Assembly (NCBI RefSeq): GCF_001523745.2
Contig: NZ_CP013387.1
Coordinates: forward strand, 1,550,001 to 1,614,000
Direction: 5' to 3'
DNA: 64,000 bases
Origin: Burkholderia mayonis
GTDB taxonomy: Bacteria > Pseudomonadota > Gammaproteobacteria > Burkholderiales > Burkholderiaceae
This document shows positions 45,242-54,781 of the stretch, one piece after another. Within the stretch, counting starts at the first letter, position 1, and every line of letters begins with the position of its first letter. The translations under genes were made by a program, and so were the position numbers. The notes under the pieces are model-generated. The model saw nothing but the letters and a program-made list of their open reading frames with translations. It was not told the origin of the DNA and made no database searches.

Positions 45242-45463
45242 TCAGCCGCGCGGCAACACATCCGATTTGTCGGCCGGCATGCCGTGATATCGCGCCCACA
45301 GCGTGTTGATTACGTCGCGTGCCGCGTTCGCCGCGAACCGTATGGTGTCCGGACGATTTTCATGACGCGCGGCCACGCTCGCGAGCATCGCGATCAATCG
45401 GTCGCGCGCTTCGCCCGTATCGTCGGCGAAGAGCGTCTCTTCGAGAGAAGTCAGTCGTACCAT
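45242..45463 (-). CDS. SsaE/YscE-like needle co-chaperone
   Basis: A 73-residue protein beginning MVRLTSLEETLF, like SsaE (TxLTxLEDLL), with a helix-loop-helix body and a final AARDVINTLWARYHG, resembling the IINIIYYRYH end of SsaE. With the SsaH-like protein it should bind the needle subunit in the cytosol. TTTCCTTGC-type GGAAAC lies upstream. It is 21 bp downstream of the sctD gene and is the last gene of the ssaB-C-D-E-like operon. Confidence 0.75.
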   Translation of the reverse strand: MVRLTSLEETLFADDTGEARDRLIAMLASVAARHENRPDTIRFAANAARDVINTLWARYHGMPADKSDVLPRG

Positions 45464-45484
45464 CGACGTTTCCTTGCGGGATGA

Positions 45485-46693
45485 TCACACGTCGAGCGGC
45501 ACCGACACGAGGCGCTGATCCTTGCGCAGGCTCATCGCGCGCCGCGTCAGGCGCACGATCGCATAGCCGTTCGGCAGCACGCCGCCCGGTTGCAAACGCA
45601 TGCCGTTCGCGAGCACGACGTAGATCGCGCCCGCATGGCCGCCGACCGTCACGACGGGAGCGGGCAGGTACGCGCTCGCCGTCTGCAGCGACGGCACGTC
45701 CTGCCATATCGCAACGAAACCGTCGCGGCTCGATCGGTTGAATTCGGCGATCGCGTCCGTCAACGCCGACGCATGCGCCGGGTCCGCCGAGCCGCTGACG
45801 ATCAGCGTCTTGCCGGACATCACGATATTCAGGCCGTCGAGCGGCGCGCGGCTCGACAACGCGTCGTACAGCCGGCCGAACCACAGTGCGCGGTCGTTGA
45901 CCACGCGCCACGCGCGCAGGCCGCGCAGCATCTGAAGCTGCGCGACGACGCGCTGCCACGCCGCGTCGGCGACGATCGGCCCGCGAATCTCGACGCTGTC
46001 GAGCGTCGCGTCGCTGCGCACGTCGACGTCGCGATAGCCGTTCAGCGCGAGCACGTTGCGAACGTTGTCGCGCAGCGCGTCCGCGCAGAGGCTCTCGTCG
46101 CGCATCGCGATGCCGTGCTCGCGCAGCCGCGCCCGCAGCCGTTCGACGTCCCGCGACGATTCGCAAAGTCCGCTCACGACGACCGAACCGTCCGCCGCGC
46201 GAAGCGCGTGCAGGCCGCGCAGCGCCTGCGCCCGAAGCTGCTGCGCGAGCCACCCGTCGACATCGAAGCCCGCGGGCTGAGGCGGCCGCCACAGCAGCAA
46301 CGCAAGCCCGGCGACGATCGCGACGATCGAAAGCGCCGCGCCGCTCCAGCACGCGATCTCGCGCGTCGGGCGCCTCGCCGCGCGCCGCCGCGCGGGCACC
46401 GGGCGCGCGGACAGCGCATCGCCGCTGCCGCCGAGCACGAATGCGACACCCGCGACATCGATCGCGCGATCGAACGGCAATGAACCGCCCGCGTCCCACG
46501 GCCCGCCATCGACCCACACGCCCGCGTCGCCCGACACGCGCACGCCGTCTTCGCCGCTCGTCAGCACCGCACGCGCGTCGCCTTCGAGCGGCAGCGCGAC
46601 GTCCGCGTCGTCGCCGCCGATTTGCGTCGCACCCGCGGGCAAATCGAACTCGAGCCCGGCGAGCGGTCCGTTCAGCCATTTGAGCTTATGCAT
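45485..46693 (-). CDS. sctD: Inner-membrane ring protein, SsaD/EscD-like (SctD)
   Basis: A 402-residue YscD/PrgH-family protein (SsaD is 403). The N-terminal cytoplasmic FHA-like domain (WLNGPLAGLEFDLPAGATQI) is followed by one membrane helix (about residues 116-135, ALSIVAIVAGLALLLW). The periplasmic part has BON-like ring modules (SVVVSGLCESSRDVERLRAR and KTLIVSGSADP). It forms the outer of the two inner-membrane rings with SctJ and contacts the secretin. Seven bases separate it from sctC. Confidence 0.92.
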   Translation of the reverse strand: MHKLKWLNGPLAGLEFDLPAGATQIGGDDADVALPLEGDARAVLTSGEDGVRVSGDAGVWVDGGPWDAGGSLPFDRAIDVAGVAFVLGGSGDALSARPVPARRRAARRPTREIACWSGAALSIVAIVAGLALLLWRPPQPAGFDVDGWLAQQLRAQALRGLHALRAADGSVVVSGLCESSRDVERLRARLREHGIAMRDESLCADALRDNVRNVLALNGYRDVDVRSDATLDSVEIRGPIVADAAWQRVVAQLQMLRGLRAWRVVNDRALWFGRLYDALSSRAPLDGLNIVMSGKTLIVSGSADPAHASALTDAIAEFNRSSRDGFVAIWQDVPSLQTASAYLPAPVVTVGGHAGAIYVVLANGMRLQPGGVLPNGYAIVRLTRRAMSLRKDQRLVSVPLDV

Positions 46694-46700
46694 CGGATCG

Positions 46701-48206
46701 TCACGTCTGCTGCCAGGGATCGGCCTTGATCAGGAACAGCCGGACCGTATGCCGCTGGCTCTGGCGCGTCGTCTTGAACAGACGCCCGAGAATCGGGATG
46801 TCGCCGAGCAGCGGAATCTTGCGCTCGCCTTCGCTCAGCTCGTCCTGCACGAAGCCGCCGAGCAGCAGCGCCTCGCCTTCCTTCAGCAGCGAATGCGTCG
46901 CGATTTCGGAACTGAGCGTCTGCGGCAGCGGCTCCTCACGGCTGAGCGGGCTCGTCTGGCGGCCGTCCTGCACGACGAGCGTCAGCATGACCTCCTGCCG
47001 GCCCGCATCGCCGATGATGCGCGGCGTCACGCGCAGCAGCGAGCCCGTCGAAATCGATTCGAGCTTCGCGACGCGCTCGGCGCTCACTTTCGTATAGAAC
47101 GTGATGTTGCGATCGAGCACCGCCTGCATGTTGTCGAGCGTGACGATCGACGGGCGCGACAGGATGCGCGCTTTCGAATTCTGCTGCAGCGCGGAGAGCT
47201 GCACCATGAAGCTGCCGGTGTTCGAGATCACCGTCGAGAAGCTGCCCGCGTCGGGCTGGCCGCCGCTGTTGAAGCTGATCGAGCCGCCGCCGATCCGTGC
47301 GGACGCCGACCAGTCGACGCCGAGCGCGCCGAGATCCTCCGCATTGATGTCGATGATCGCGACCGAGATCTCGACGAGCTTCGGCTTGCGATCGAGCTGC
47401 TCGATCAGATCGCGGTAGAGGCTCATGTTCGCGCGCTTGTCGCGAACGATCACCGCGTTCTGCCGCGCGTCGGCGGCGAACATCGGCAGCAGCCGGTCGC
47501 TCGCCGGCTGCTGCCCCTGGCTGTCCTTGAGCGGCAGCGCGCGGCCCTGCGCCATCTCGCGCAGCACCGACACGACGCCCGGCACGATCACCTGCTGCGA
47601 TCGATAGCTGTACGACGTATCGGCCGCCGTCGCGTACTTGAGCGGAAAGAAGCGCACCGATTCCTGGTTCTGCTCGCGATTGATCGCCTGCTGATCGAGG
47701 CGCTTCGCGAATTGCGCGATGCGCTCGAGGCAGACGGGCACGCCGTACGCTTCGATCGCGTTCGATTGCGGAATCGCCTGCACGCGGCATTGCCGCTGAT
47801 CGAGCAGCTTCGCCGCGCGGAGCTGCTCGATCAGCGTCGCGGACGGCAGATAGTCGAGCGCGACCAGCCGGGCCGACACCTCCCGCGCGCGATACACGTA
47901 GAGCGTCTGCCCGTCGTAGTACCACGCGAGCTGATAGAGACGCGCGAGCCGATCGAGCGCGGCCTCCGGCGGGCCGCCGTCGAGCGTGCCGATGAACGCG
48001 CCGTCCACCTGCTCGCTGACGATGACGGGCACCCGGTAGTTCGCGCCGAGATCGCGCAGCACGTCGGCGAGCTTCGCGCCGCGCGTCGCGAGAAAAAACG
48101 GCGCCGCGCCGTGCGTCGGCATCGGCGCGGCCCACGCGGACGCGCTCGCGGCGAGCGTCGCGGCGGCGAGCGCGCGCACGCGCGCGCCGTGAAGCGAACG
48201 CATCAT
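46701..48206 (-). CDS. sctC: Outer-membrane secretin, SsaC/SpiA-like (SctC)
   Basis: A 501-residue secretin (SsaC about 497). The signal peptide ends near ASAWA-AP. The N0 domain has GAKLADVLRDLGANYRVPVI, followed by N-domains with DRLLPMFAADARQNAVIVRD. The C-terminal secretin core has SRPSIVTLDNMQAVLD, GSLLRVTPRII and LLLGGFVQDE. The doubled ATG at 48203-48206 overlaps the stop of the upstream ssaB-like gene. I prefer this start to the longer frame, which is the ssaB shadow. It forms the outer-membrane ring. Confidence 0.95.
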   Translation of the reverse strand: MMRSLHGARVRALAAATLAASASAWAAPMPTHGAAPFFLATRGAKLADVLRDLGANYRVPVIVSEQVDGAFIGTLDGGPPEAALDRLARLYQLAWYYDGQTLYVYRAREVSARLVALDYLPSATLIEQLRAAKLLDQRQCRVQAIPQSNAIEAYGVPVCLERIAQFAKRLDQQAINREQNQESVRFFPLKYATAADTSYSYRSQQVIVPGVVSVLREMAQGRALPLKDSQGQQPASDRLLPMFAADARQNAVIVRDKRANMSLYRDLIEQLDRKPKLVEISVAIIDINAEDLGALGVDWSASARIGGGSISFNSGGQPDAGSFSTVISNTGSFMVQLSALQQNSKARILSRPSIVTLDNMQAVLDRNITFYTKVSAERVAKLESISTGSLLRVTPRIIGDAGRQEVMLTLVVQDGRQTSPLSREEPLPQTLSSEIATHSLLKEGEALLLGGFVQDELSEGERKIPLLGDIPILGRLFKTTRQSQRHTVRLFLIKADPWQQT

Positions 48207-48607
48207 TCGCACGGTCCCGCATGACGCATGCCGCGCGCGGCTTCGTGATGCGCGCTCAGCCAGCGCGCGACGGCGCCCTGCTGCTCGATCCCGACGCGCA
48301 AGACGGCCGCATCGACGTCGCAGTCGTAGCGGCGCACGAAATACAGCTTGCCGTCGTCGAGCCACAGCGCATCGTCGGGCTGGCTGCGCAGCGACGCGAG
48401 CCACAGCGCCGCATGCGCGAGCCACGCGGCGTCGTGCGGCGCGCCGTCGACCGCGAACGCGACGCACACCCCGTACGCGCCGCCGCCGCACCAGCCGCTC
48501 AGCTCGTCCATCGTCAGCGGCCAGCGACCGCGCTGCGCGCCGCCGATCGAAACCGATCCGACGTGCCGGATGCATGCGGGAAGATCAGTCAAGTATCCGT
48601 GCTTCAT
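48203..48607 (-). CDS. SsaB/SpiC-like protein
   Basis: The 134-residue protein occupies the position of ssaB (spiC), directly before the secretin gene, with an ATGA-type overlap. Weak similarity is visible over WLAHAALWLASLRSQPDDAL and LYFVRRYDCDVDAAVLRVGI, compared with the LAYVTLLLAAHPDVHDYAI region of SsaB, and the size is the same. SsaB with SsaL and SsaM forms the complex that controls the translocator/effector switch. SsaL- and SsaM-like genes are also present here, which supports the call. Confidence 0.65.
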   Translation of the reverse strand: MKHGYLTDLPACIRHVGSVSIGGAQRGRWPLTMDELSGWCGGGAYGVCVAFAVDGAPHDAAWLAHAALWLASLRSQPDDALWLDDGKLYFVRRYDCDVDAAVLRVGIEQQGAVARWLSAHHEAARGMRHAGPCE

Positions 48608-48708
48608 GGCATGACATTTTCAAGATAGACCTTGATAGAATCGATCCGGTCATCACCTGAACTTCGGACGCCTTGAGTAATTTTTCTTCTTCGTCTGGCA
48701 CCCGTCCT
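48608..48708. promoter_or_regulatory. Divergent promoter region of ssaB-like operon and ssrB
   Basis: About 100 bp separate the two start codons. It is AT-rich (TTTTCAAGATAGACCTTGATAG) and holds the palindrome copy at 48645-48660, so a common regulator probably acts here on both directions. Confidence 0.6.
48645..48660. promoter_or_regulatory. Palindromic operator candidate (second copy)
   Basis: TCCGGTCATCACCTGA differs by one base from the reverse complement of the palindrome at 38854-38869. It lies 38 bp upstream of the ssaB-like start codon on one side and 48 bp from ATG 48709 of ssrB on the other. Confidence 0.6.
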
Positions 48709-49359
48709 ATGGCTCTCACGCATACCGCCGCTCCCGCCGAGATACGCATCCTGGTCGTGGAGGACCATCCCCTGCTGCGGTTGGGCCTCAAGAACCTGCT
48801 GGACGCGTCGCCGCCGCTCTCCGTCGTCGACGAAGTCAGCAACGGCCTCGAAGTGTATGCGGCCTGCCAGCGGCTCGATCCCGACATCGTGCTGCTCGAT
48901 CTCGGCCTGCCCGGCATGAACGGCCTAGACGTGATCCATCAGTTGCGGCGGCGCTGGCCGGACCTCGGCATTCTCATCGTCACGGCCGAGACCACCGAAC
49001 ATCGCGCGAGCGCGGCGCTCACGGCCGGCGCGAACGGCTACCTGCTGAAGAACAGCTCAAAGCAGACGCTGCTCGACGCGATCTGGAAAGTGTGGCGCGG
49101 CCATACGGTGATCGATCCGGCGCTCAACGTCGATCAGGTCACGACGAAGGCCGTTCCCGACGGCGCGGTCGCGCTCACGCCGCGCGAACGTCAGGTGCTC
49201 AAACTGATTTCGGAAGGCTGCCGCAATCGCGACATCGCAGAAAAGCTCACGATTACGATCAAGACCGTGGAGACCCATCGACTGAATCTGATGCGCAAGC
49301 TCGACGCGCACAATGCGGCGGAACTCGCCAACTGGGCGCATCGCCTCGGCCTGCACTGA
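48709..49359 (+). CDS. ssrB: SsrB-like response regulator (NarL/FixJ type)
   Basis: The 216-residue protein has a receiver domain (ILVVEDHPLLRLGLKNLL; phospho-acceptor Asp in VLLDLGLPGMNG; Lys in YLLKNSS) and a LuxR-type DNA-binding domain (LTPRERQVLKLISEGCRNRD, TITIKTVETHRLNLMRKL). SsrB is 212 residues. I chose ATG 48709; a TTG at 48673 would add twelve residues. Its end faces the end of the ssrA-like gene (11 bp). It is the likely master activator of the island. Confidence 0.9.
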   Translation: MALTHTAAPAEIRILVVEDHPLLRLGLKNLLDASPPLSVVDEVSNGLEVYAACQRLDPDIVLLDLGLPGMNGLDVIHQLRRRWPDLGILIVTAETTEHRASAALTAGANGYLLKNSSKQTLLDAIWKVWRGHTVIDPALNVDQVTTKAVPDGAVALTPRERQVLKLISEGCRNRDIAEKLTITIKTVETHRLNLMRKLDAHNAAELANWAHRLGLH

Positions 49360-49370
49360 CGCCGCGCCGG

Positions 49371-52142
49371 TCACGCAAACTGAATCGAGATCAGCTCCGC
49401 CAGGTCTCGCACGTCCTGACCGCTCATCCAGCCGCCCGAGCGCACCTGACGCTCCTGCTGCTCGGCCGCCTCGCGCACGAGATCGAGCCCGCCCTGTCCC
49501 GCGCAGCCCTTCAGCGCGTGCAGCACGTTCAGCATCGATGCGGCATCCCTCGCGTGCCATGCGGCGTCGATCTGCCGGTGCAGATCGACGAGCGCCTGAT
49601 GCAGCTTCTCGCGCATCGCCGCATCGTTCAGGTCGAACAGCGGCGAGCACGACTTCGCGTTCGGCGTGAGCTCGACGCCGCGTGCGAGCTGCGTCGACGC
49701 GACCTGGTTGATCATGTCGGCGAGCTGCTCGAGCGAAACCGGCTTCGTCAGATAGCCGTTCATCCCCGCCGCCTTCGCGCGCTCGTGTTCGGCGGGCGAT
49801 GCGTTCGCCGTCAGCGCGACGATCGGCGTGTCCGGATCGAGCACGCCTTCGGCGACGTGCCGCCAGCGCTTCGCGGTCGCCATCCCGTCGAGCTCGGGCA
49901 TGCGCACGTCCATCAGCACGAGGTCGAACACGTGCGAGCGCCCGAGCTTCAGCGCGAGCTGGCCCGACGCGGCCGCGCGCGTCCGATGTCCGAGCTCGCG
50001 CAGCATCTTGCCGACGATGTCGCGATTCACCGCGACGTCGTCGACGACGAGGATCTTCAGCGACCACGGGCAGATCGCCTTCGGCACGACCTCTTCCTGC
50101 ACGGCCTCGCCGCGCAGCGCGAGCACGACCTTGTCCCAGAGCTTGCCTGGCAGATAGCCCGATTCGGGTATCGGGAACAGCGCGTTGTCGCCCGTTTCGA
50201 CTTGCAGGCCCCACACGCGCATCTGCATGTGCAGCGCGGCCGGCGCGACGAGCGTGCCGGCGAGCGGCGCGGGCGCCATCTCGTCCGCCTGAAGCGGCAG
50301 CAGCACCGTGAAGCGCGTGCCCTTGCCGAGCTTGCTGTCGAGCAGGATCTCGCCGTTCATCAGGTTCGCGAGCCGCGACGCGATCGGCAAGCCGAGCCCG
50401 TTGCCGCTGTCGTGCGCGCGCACTTGCACGAACGGCTTGAAGATATCCATTTGATAGTCGTCCGGAATGCCCTTGCCGGTATCCTCGACGACGAATGCGA
50501 GCATGTCGGCGCGGCGCTCGACGGTCAGGTGGATGTGCCCGTGCTCGGTGAACTTCACCGCGTTGCCGAGCAGATTGATCAGGATCTGCCGCACGCGCAG
50601 CCCGTCGAGCCATACGCGCCGCGGCACGTCCGCCGCGACGAAAGTCCGCAGATCGAGGCTCTTCTCCTGCGCGCGGATGTGGATCGTCAGCATCGCCTGG
50701 TCGAGCAGCGCGAGCAGATCGGTCTGCTCGCTTGCGAGTTCGAGCTGACCGGCTTCGATTCGCGAAAAATCGAGCACGTTGTTGACGATGCCAAGCAGAT
50801 AGCACGAAGACTGCTGCGCGACGCGCACGAGATCGCGCTGCTCCGCCTGCAACGCGCTGCGGTTCAAGAGCGCGAGTGCGCCGACGATCCCGTTGAGCGG
50901 CGTGCGCAGCTCGTGGCTGATGCTCGCGATGTGCTCGCTCTTGCGGTGGCTCGCCGATTCGGCGATCCGCTTCGCCTCGGCGAGCTCGCGCGTGCGTTCG
51001 CGCACCTTGCTTTCGAGTGTCTTGTAATACGCGTTGACCGTGCTGAGCAGCGAGTTGTACGCGCTCGCGATCCGGCCCAGCTCGTCGCGACGCCCGGTCG
51101 GCAGCCGGCGGCCGAGATCGCCTTCGCGCTGCGCGTCGATGATGTCGACGAAGTGCTGTAGCGGCCGGCCGAGCTGCCGCTGCAGCGTGACGTAGACGAA
51201 CGCGATCAGCAGGAGCTGCACGACGAAGGTCCAGCGCGTCGTCAACGGCAGCAGCGACATCGCCTTGTCGGTGACCGCGCTGACCGGGTAGATCGCCGCG
51301 ACCTGCCAGTTCGGGCCGGACAGCGGCGTGCAGATCACGTAGTAGTCGCCGCGGCGGATCCAGTGCGTTCGGTCGCATTTGGGCGGGAGCACGAACGCGG
51401 GCGGCGGCTTCGCGGACACGTCGGCGCCCATCCAGAACACCTCGCCCGTCTGCGATTGCAGCGCGAAGCGCGGCGGCGCCTCGAGCCCCATGTCCTTCGC
51501 GATCGCCGGAAAGTCGCCGACCCTCAAATTCTGGCCGGCGATGATGCCCGTGTTCGGATCGACGACGGCGGCCGCCGCGCGGATGATCCCGTTCGAATCC
51601 TTGATCGCCGCGCCCCAATGGACGACGGGCAGCTTCGGCAGCGTGCGCAGCGTCGACAGCGCGGCGATCTTGCGCTGCATGTCGTCCCTCGACATCCTTT
51701 CCGGCTCGAACAGCACGATGCCTTCCGTCGGCAGCAGCAGGAACGTGTCCATCCGGTTGCGCGGATCCGCGTGTCCGTAGATTTCGACGATTTCGCGCGC
51801 GCGCTCGACGAGCTCGCGATTGCCCTTCGCGTCCTTGAACGGCACGAAGATCGCGTGCTGCCCCGATGCCTGCGCCTTCGGGCGCAGGATGATCCGCTCG
51901 TCGAGCACGGTCCACCACGACATCAGCATCCGCGCCTGGCGCTCCGCGTATTCGTAGCGGCGGCTTTCCTCCTGCGCGATCGATTCGAGCTGCCACGTCA
52001 GCTCGCCGCGCAGCTCTCTTTGCGCCTCGATGTATCGAAAATAAAAGCCGATCGATTCGGACAGCAGCCAGAAGGCTGTCATCGCGCAACTCAGGATCAC
52101 CATGATCCGCGCAGTCAGCGACTTCTCCCACAATGCGCTCAT
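49371..52142 (-). CDS. ssrA: SsrA-like hybrid sensor kinase
   Basis: A 923-residue tripartite kinase (SsrA about 920). It has a membrane helix near 12-32 and a large periplasmic sensor (to about 295). A second helix ([15 protein letters not shown]) and a HAMP domain follow. HisKA has the phospho-His in [13 protein letters not shown], and HATPase has DTGKGIP and GNGLGLPIA. The receiver has its Asp in [13 protein letters not shown], and the C-terminal Hpt domain has its His in [12 protein letters not shown]. All phosphorelay residues are intact. The start at 52142 gives a normal short cytoplasmic N-terminus. It is convergent with ssrB, unlike the tandem order in SPI-2. Confidence 0.92.
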   Translation of the reverse strand: MSALWEKSLTARIMVILSCAMTAFWLLSESIGFYFRYIEAQRELRGELTWQLESIAQEESRRYEYAERQARMLMSWWTVLDERIILRPKAQASGQHAIFVPFKDAKGNRELVERAREIVEIYGHADPRNRMDTFLLLPTEGIVLFEPERMSRDDMQRKIAALSTLRTLPKLPVVHWGAAIKDSNGIIRAAAAVVDPNTGIIAGQNLRVGDFPAIAKDMGLEAPPRFALQSQTGEVFWMGADVSAKPPPAFVLPPKCDRTHWIRRGDYYVICTPLSGPNWQVAAIYPVSAVTDKAMSLLPLTTRWTFVVQLLLIAFVYVTLQRQLGRPLQHFVDIIDAQREGDLGRRLPTGRRDELGRIASAYNSLLSTVNAYYKTLESKVRERTRELAEAKRIAESASHRKSEHIASISHELRTPLNGIVGALALLNRSALQAEQRDLVRVAQQSSCYLLGIVNNVLDFSRIEAGQLELASEQTDLLALLDQAMLTIHIRAQEKSLDLRTFVAADVPRRVWLDGLRVRQILINLLGNAVKFTEHGHIHLTVERRADMLAFVVEDTGKGIPDDYQMDIFKPFVQVRAHDSGNGLGLPIASRLANLMNGEILLDSKLGKGTRFTVLLPLQADEMAPAPLAGTLVAPAALHMQMRVWGLQVETGDNALFPIPESGYLPGKLWDKVVLALRGEAVQEEVVPKAICPWSLKILVVDDVAVNRDIVGKMLRELGHRTRAAASGQLALKLGRSHVFDLVLMDVRMPELDGMATAKRWRHVAEGVLDPDTPIVALTANASPAEHERAKAAGMNGYLTKPVSLEQLADMINQVASTQLARGVELTPNAKSCSPLFDLNDAAMREKLHQALVDLHRQIDAAWHARDAASMLNVLHALKGCAGQGGLDLVREAAEQQERQVRSGGWMSGQDVRDLAELISIQFA

Positions 52143-52210
52143 TATTGATGTGTACCCCGCAACATCGGCGCGGCAATTATCGCATTTTGCCTTTTCGCCC
52201 GCCGGCCAAT

Positions 52211-52226
52211 TCAGGTCTTTACCGTA
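52211..52226. promoter_or_regulatory. Partly conserved palindrome copy
   Basis: TCAGGTCTTTACCGTA keeps the left arm (TCAGGT) and the first three bases of the right arm (ACC) at the same 4-bp spacing as the sites at 38854 and 48645. Confidence 0.4.
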
Positions 52227-52270
52227 TGCCCCGCGCCGGTTCGATTCGGGAAGATGTGCCGACCTTGTCT

Positions 52271-52300
52271 CACGACGCATCACGACGCATCACGACGCAT
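52271..52300. repeat. Three tandem copies of CACGACGCAT
   Basis: Three identical 10-bp units lie head to tail 23 bp before the ssaM-like start codon. The period equals one helical turn, so a protein binding each unit would line up on one face of the DNA. Confidence 0.85.
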
Positions 52301-52322
52301 CTTCGGCGTACGAAGGAACCGC

Positions 52323-52691
52323 ATGGATTTGCAAACGGAACGCCGACTCGAACAGTTGCTACGCCTCCTCGATCTGCCTTGTTCCCGCATCGGCGAGCGA
52401 ATGGAATTCGCTCATGCGGGCACGCGTCTATTCGTCGAAGTCGCCGACGGGCGGCTCACGTTGTCGCTTGCGAGCGCAGTCGACGCCGCTCGCCGCCGCG
52501 ACGCGCTGATGCGCGTCATCGCGCGCTGCGACCCGCTGCGCATGCAGGGCCTCGTGTTGCGCGCGTTCGCGGCGGGCAGCCAGCTCGTCGTGAGCTGCGC
52601 GTTCCCGCGCGACACGAGCGTCGACGACTGGCTCGCGGGCCACCGGACCATGCGGCGCCTCCTCGACGCGCACGCCGGAGACGCCGCATGA
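52323..52691 (+). CDS. SsaM-like secretion regulator
   Basis: The 122-residue protein is the same length as SsaM and sits, as in SPI-2, directly before the ssaV-like gene with an ATGA overlap. Its pattern (ERRLEQLLRLLDLPCSRIGE, LRMQGLVLRAFAAGSQLVVS) parallels the N- and C-terminal parts of SsaM. SsaM acts with SsaB and SsaL in ordering translocator and effector export. The start at ATG 52323 removes a 23-residue repeat-derived extension. No catalytic motif is seen. Confidence 0.72.
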   Translation: MDLQTERRLEQLLRLLDLPCSRIGERMEFAHAGTRLFVEVADGRLTLSLASAVDAARRRDALMRVIARCDPLRMQGLVLRAFAAGSQLVVSCAFPRDTSVDDWLAGHRTMRRLLDAHAGDAA

Positions 52692-54781
52692 AACGGCTCG
52701 CGCCGTGGCTCGCGCGCGCCGCGGACCGTCAGGACATCGTGCTCGCGGTGCTGCTGCTCGTCGCGGTGTTCATGATGATCGTGCCGCTGCCGACGAGCCT
52801 CGTCGACCTGATGATCGCATTCAACCTGATGGTGTCGATCATCCTGCTGATGATGTCGCTGTACATCCGCGATCCGCTCGAATTCTCGGTGTTCCCTTCG
52901 CTGCTGCTGATCACGACGCTGTACCGGCTCGCGCTGACGATCAGCACGACGCGGCTCATCCTGCTGCAGGCGGACGCGGGCGAGATCGTCTATACGTTCG
53001 GCAGCTTCGCGGCCGGCGGCAATCTCGGCGTCGGCCTGATCGTGTTCGTGATCATCACGATCGTCCAGTTCATCGTCATCACGAAGGGCTCCGAACGCGT
53101 CGCCGAAGTGAGCGCGCGTTTCTCGCTCGACGCCATGCCCGGCAAGCAGATGAGCATCGACGGCGACATGCGCGCCGGCACCATCGACGCGAACGAAGCG
53201 CGCCGGCTGCGCGGCCTCGTGCAGAAGGAGAGCCAGCTTTACGGCGCGATGGACGGCGCGATGAAGTTCGTCAAGGGCGATGCGATCGCCGGCATCATCA
53301 TCATCCTCGTCAACATCCTCGGCGGCGCCGCGGTCGGCGTGTTCATGCACGGGATGAGCGCGAGCGAGGCGATGTCGACGTACGCAATCCTGTCGATCGG
53401 CGACGGCCTCATCAGCCAGATTCCCGCGCTGCTGATCTCGATCACCGCGGGCATCATCGTCACGCGCGTGCCGGGCGACACGCGCCAGCCGCTCGCCGCC
53501 GATCTCACCGAGCAGATCGGCAGGCAGCCGCAGGCGCTCTGGCTCGCCGCGTCGGTGCTGCTCGTGTTCGCGCTGCTGCCCGGTTTTCCGGTCGTCTACT
53601 TCGTCGCGCTCGCCGCGTTCGTGTTCGGCTGTGCATGGCATCTGCGCCGACGCGCGAAGCGCGGCGCGGCCGCGACGGGCATCGGCGCCGCCGCGCACGG
53701 CGGGGCCGCGTCGGCGGGCGCGCTCGCGGGCCACGCGGGCGGCCAGGCGGGCTTCGCGATGACGCCGGGCGCAATCCCGCTGATGATCCGCCACGGCGAA
53801 TCGGCCGTGCGCGCGTCGAAGCTCGCCGAAGCGCTCGACGCGCTGCGCGCGCACAAGTTCGAGCAGCTCGGCCTGCCGCTGCCCGACATCCATCTGCAGG
53901 CGGACGCGGGGCTCGCCGCCGACGCCGTGCAGATCCTGCTCTATCAGGAGCCCGTCCTCACGCTCGCGATGCCGGCGAACGAATGGCTCGCCGACGCGCG
54001 CGGCGCGAGCGTCGCGCAGCGCGTGCGCGTCGAGCCGCTGCCGTTCGCGCAGTTGCAGCTTCAATGGATCGACCCCGCCCATGCGGACGCGCTCGCCGCG
54101 CTCGGCGTAACCGTCCATCGCGACGAGGCGCGCGTCGCGCACTGCGTGTCGCTCGTCATCGACCGGCACGCCGCGCAGTTCATCGGCGTGCAGGAGACCC
54201 GCTTCCTGATGGACGCGATGGAATCGCGCTATGCGGAGCTCGTGAAGGAAGTGCAGCGGCAGATGCCGATCGGCCGGATCGCGGACGTGCTGCAGCGGCT
54301 CGTCGACGAACGCGTGTCGGTGCGCGATCTGCGCGGCATCTTCGAGGCGCTCGTCGAATGGGCGCCGCGCGAGAAGGACCCGGTGATGCTCGCCGAATAC
54401 GTGCGCGTCGCGCTGCGGCGGCACATCGCGACGCGCCATCGCGCCGGACAGCCGTGGATCAACTGCTGGATGATCGGCGACCGGATCGAGTCGATGGTCC
54501 GCGAATCGATCCGGCAGACGGCCGCCGGCTCGTATTCGTCGCTCGCGCCCGAGCACACGCACGCGATCGTCGCGCGCCTGAAGGCGGCGCTCGCCGACGC
54601 CGACCTGCGTCGCACCGTGCTCGTCACCGCGATCGACGTGCGCCGCTTCGTTCGCAAGATGGTCGAGCGCGAGTTCGGCGAGCTGCCCGTGCTGTCGTTT
54701 CAGGAAATCGGCGACGAGGCGGAGCTGCGCGTGATCGGCACCGCCGACCTGATCGGGGAGCTCGCCGATGCGGCCGCTTGA
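52688..54781 (+). CDS. sctV: Export gate protein, SsaV-like (SctV)
   Basis: A 697-residue FHIPEP-family protein (SsaV about 681). The N-terminal half has seven or eight membrane helices (starting [19 protein letters not shown]). The diagnostic loop [20 protein letters not shown] is present. A linker rich in Gly/Ala (about residues 325-358) leads to the cytosolic nonamer-forming domain, which ends in the [14 protein letters not shown] signature common to FlhA/SctV. It receives chaperone-substrate complexes. It overlaps sctN by 14 bp. Confidence 0.97.
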   Translation: MKRLAPWLARAADRQDIVLAVLLLVAVFMMIVPLPTSLVDLMIAFNLMVSIILLMMSLYIRDPLEFSVFPSLLLITTLYRLALTISTTRLILLQADAGEIVYTFGSFAAGGNLGVGLIVFVIITIVQFIVITKGSERVAEVSARFSLDAMPGKQMSIDGDMRAGTIDANEARRLRGLVQKESQLYGAMDGAMKFVKGDAIAGIIIILVNILGGAAVGVFMHGMSASEAMSTYAILSIGDGLISQIPALLISITAGIIVTRVPGDTRQPLAADLTEQIGRQPQALWLAASVLLVFALLPGFPVVYFVALAAFVFGCAWHLRRRAKRGAAATGIGAAAHGGAASAGALAGHAGGQAGFAMTPGAIPLMIRHGESAVRASKLAEALDALRAHKFEQLGLPLPDIHLQADAGLAADAVQILLYQEPVLTLAMPANEWLADARGASVAQRVRVEPLPFAQLQLQWIDPAHADALAALGVTVHRDEARVAHCVSLVIDRHAAQFIGVQETRFLMDAMESRYAELVKEVQRQMPIGRIADVLQRLVDERVSVRDLRGIFEALVEWAPREKDPVMLAEYVRVALRRHIATRHRAGQPWINCWMIGDRIESMVRESIRQTAAGSYSSLAPEHTHAIVARLKAALADADLRRTVLVTAIDVRRFVRKMVEREFGELPVLSFQEIGDEAELRVIGTADLIGELADAAA

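Larger units (their letters stand above)
52143..52322. promoter_or_regulatory. Divergent promoter region of ssrA and the ssaM-U operon
   Basis: In 180 bp this region holds a partly conserved copy of the palindrome (52211-52226) and three exact 10-bp direct repeats (52271-52300). It must drive both the sensor kinase gene and the nine-gene export-apparatus operon. Confidence 0.6.

Noticed and set aside
45360..46679. 439-codon minus-strand frame over sctD
   Set aside because: Frame-shifted shadow of sctD with more than a quarter Arg; no ring-domain features.
49057..52176. 1039-codon frame and a 689-codon opposite frame over ssrA
   Set aside because: Both are shadows; the ssrA frame alone contains HisKA, HATPase, receiver and Hpt motifs.
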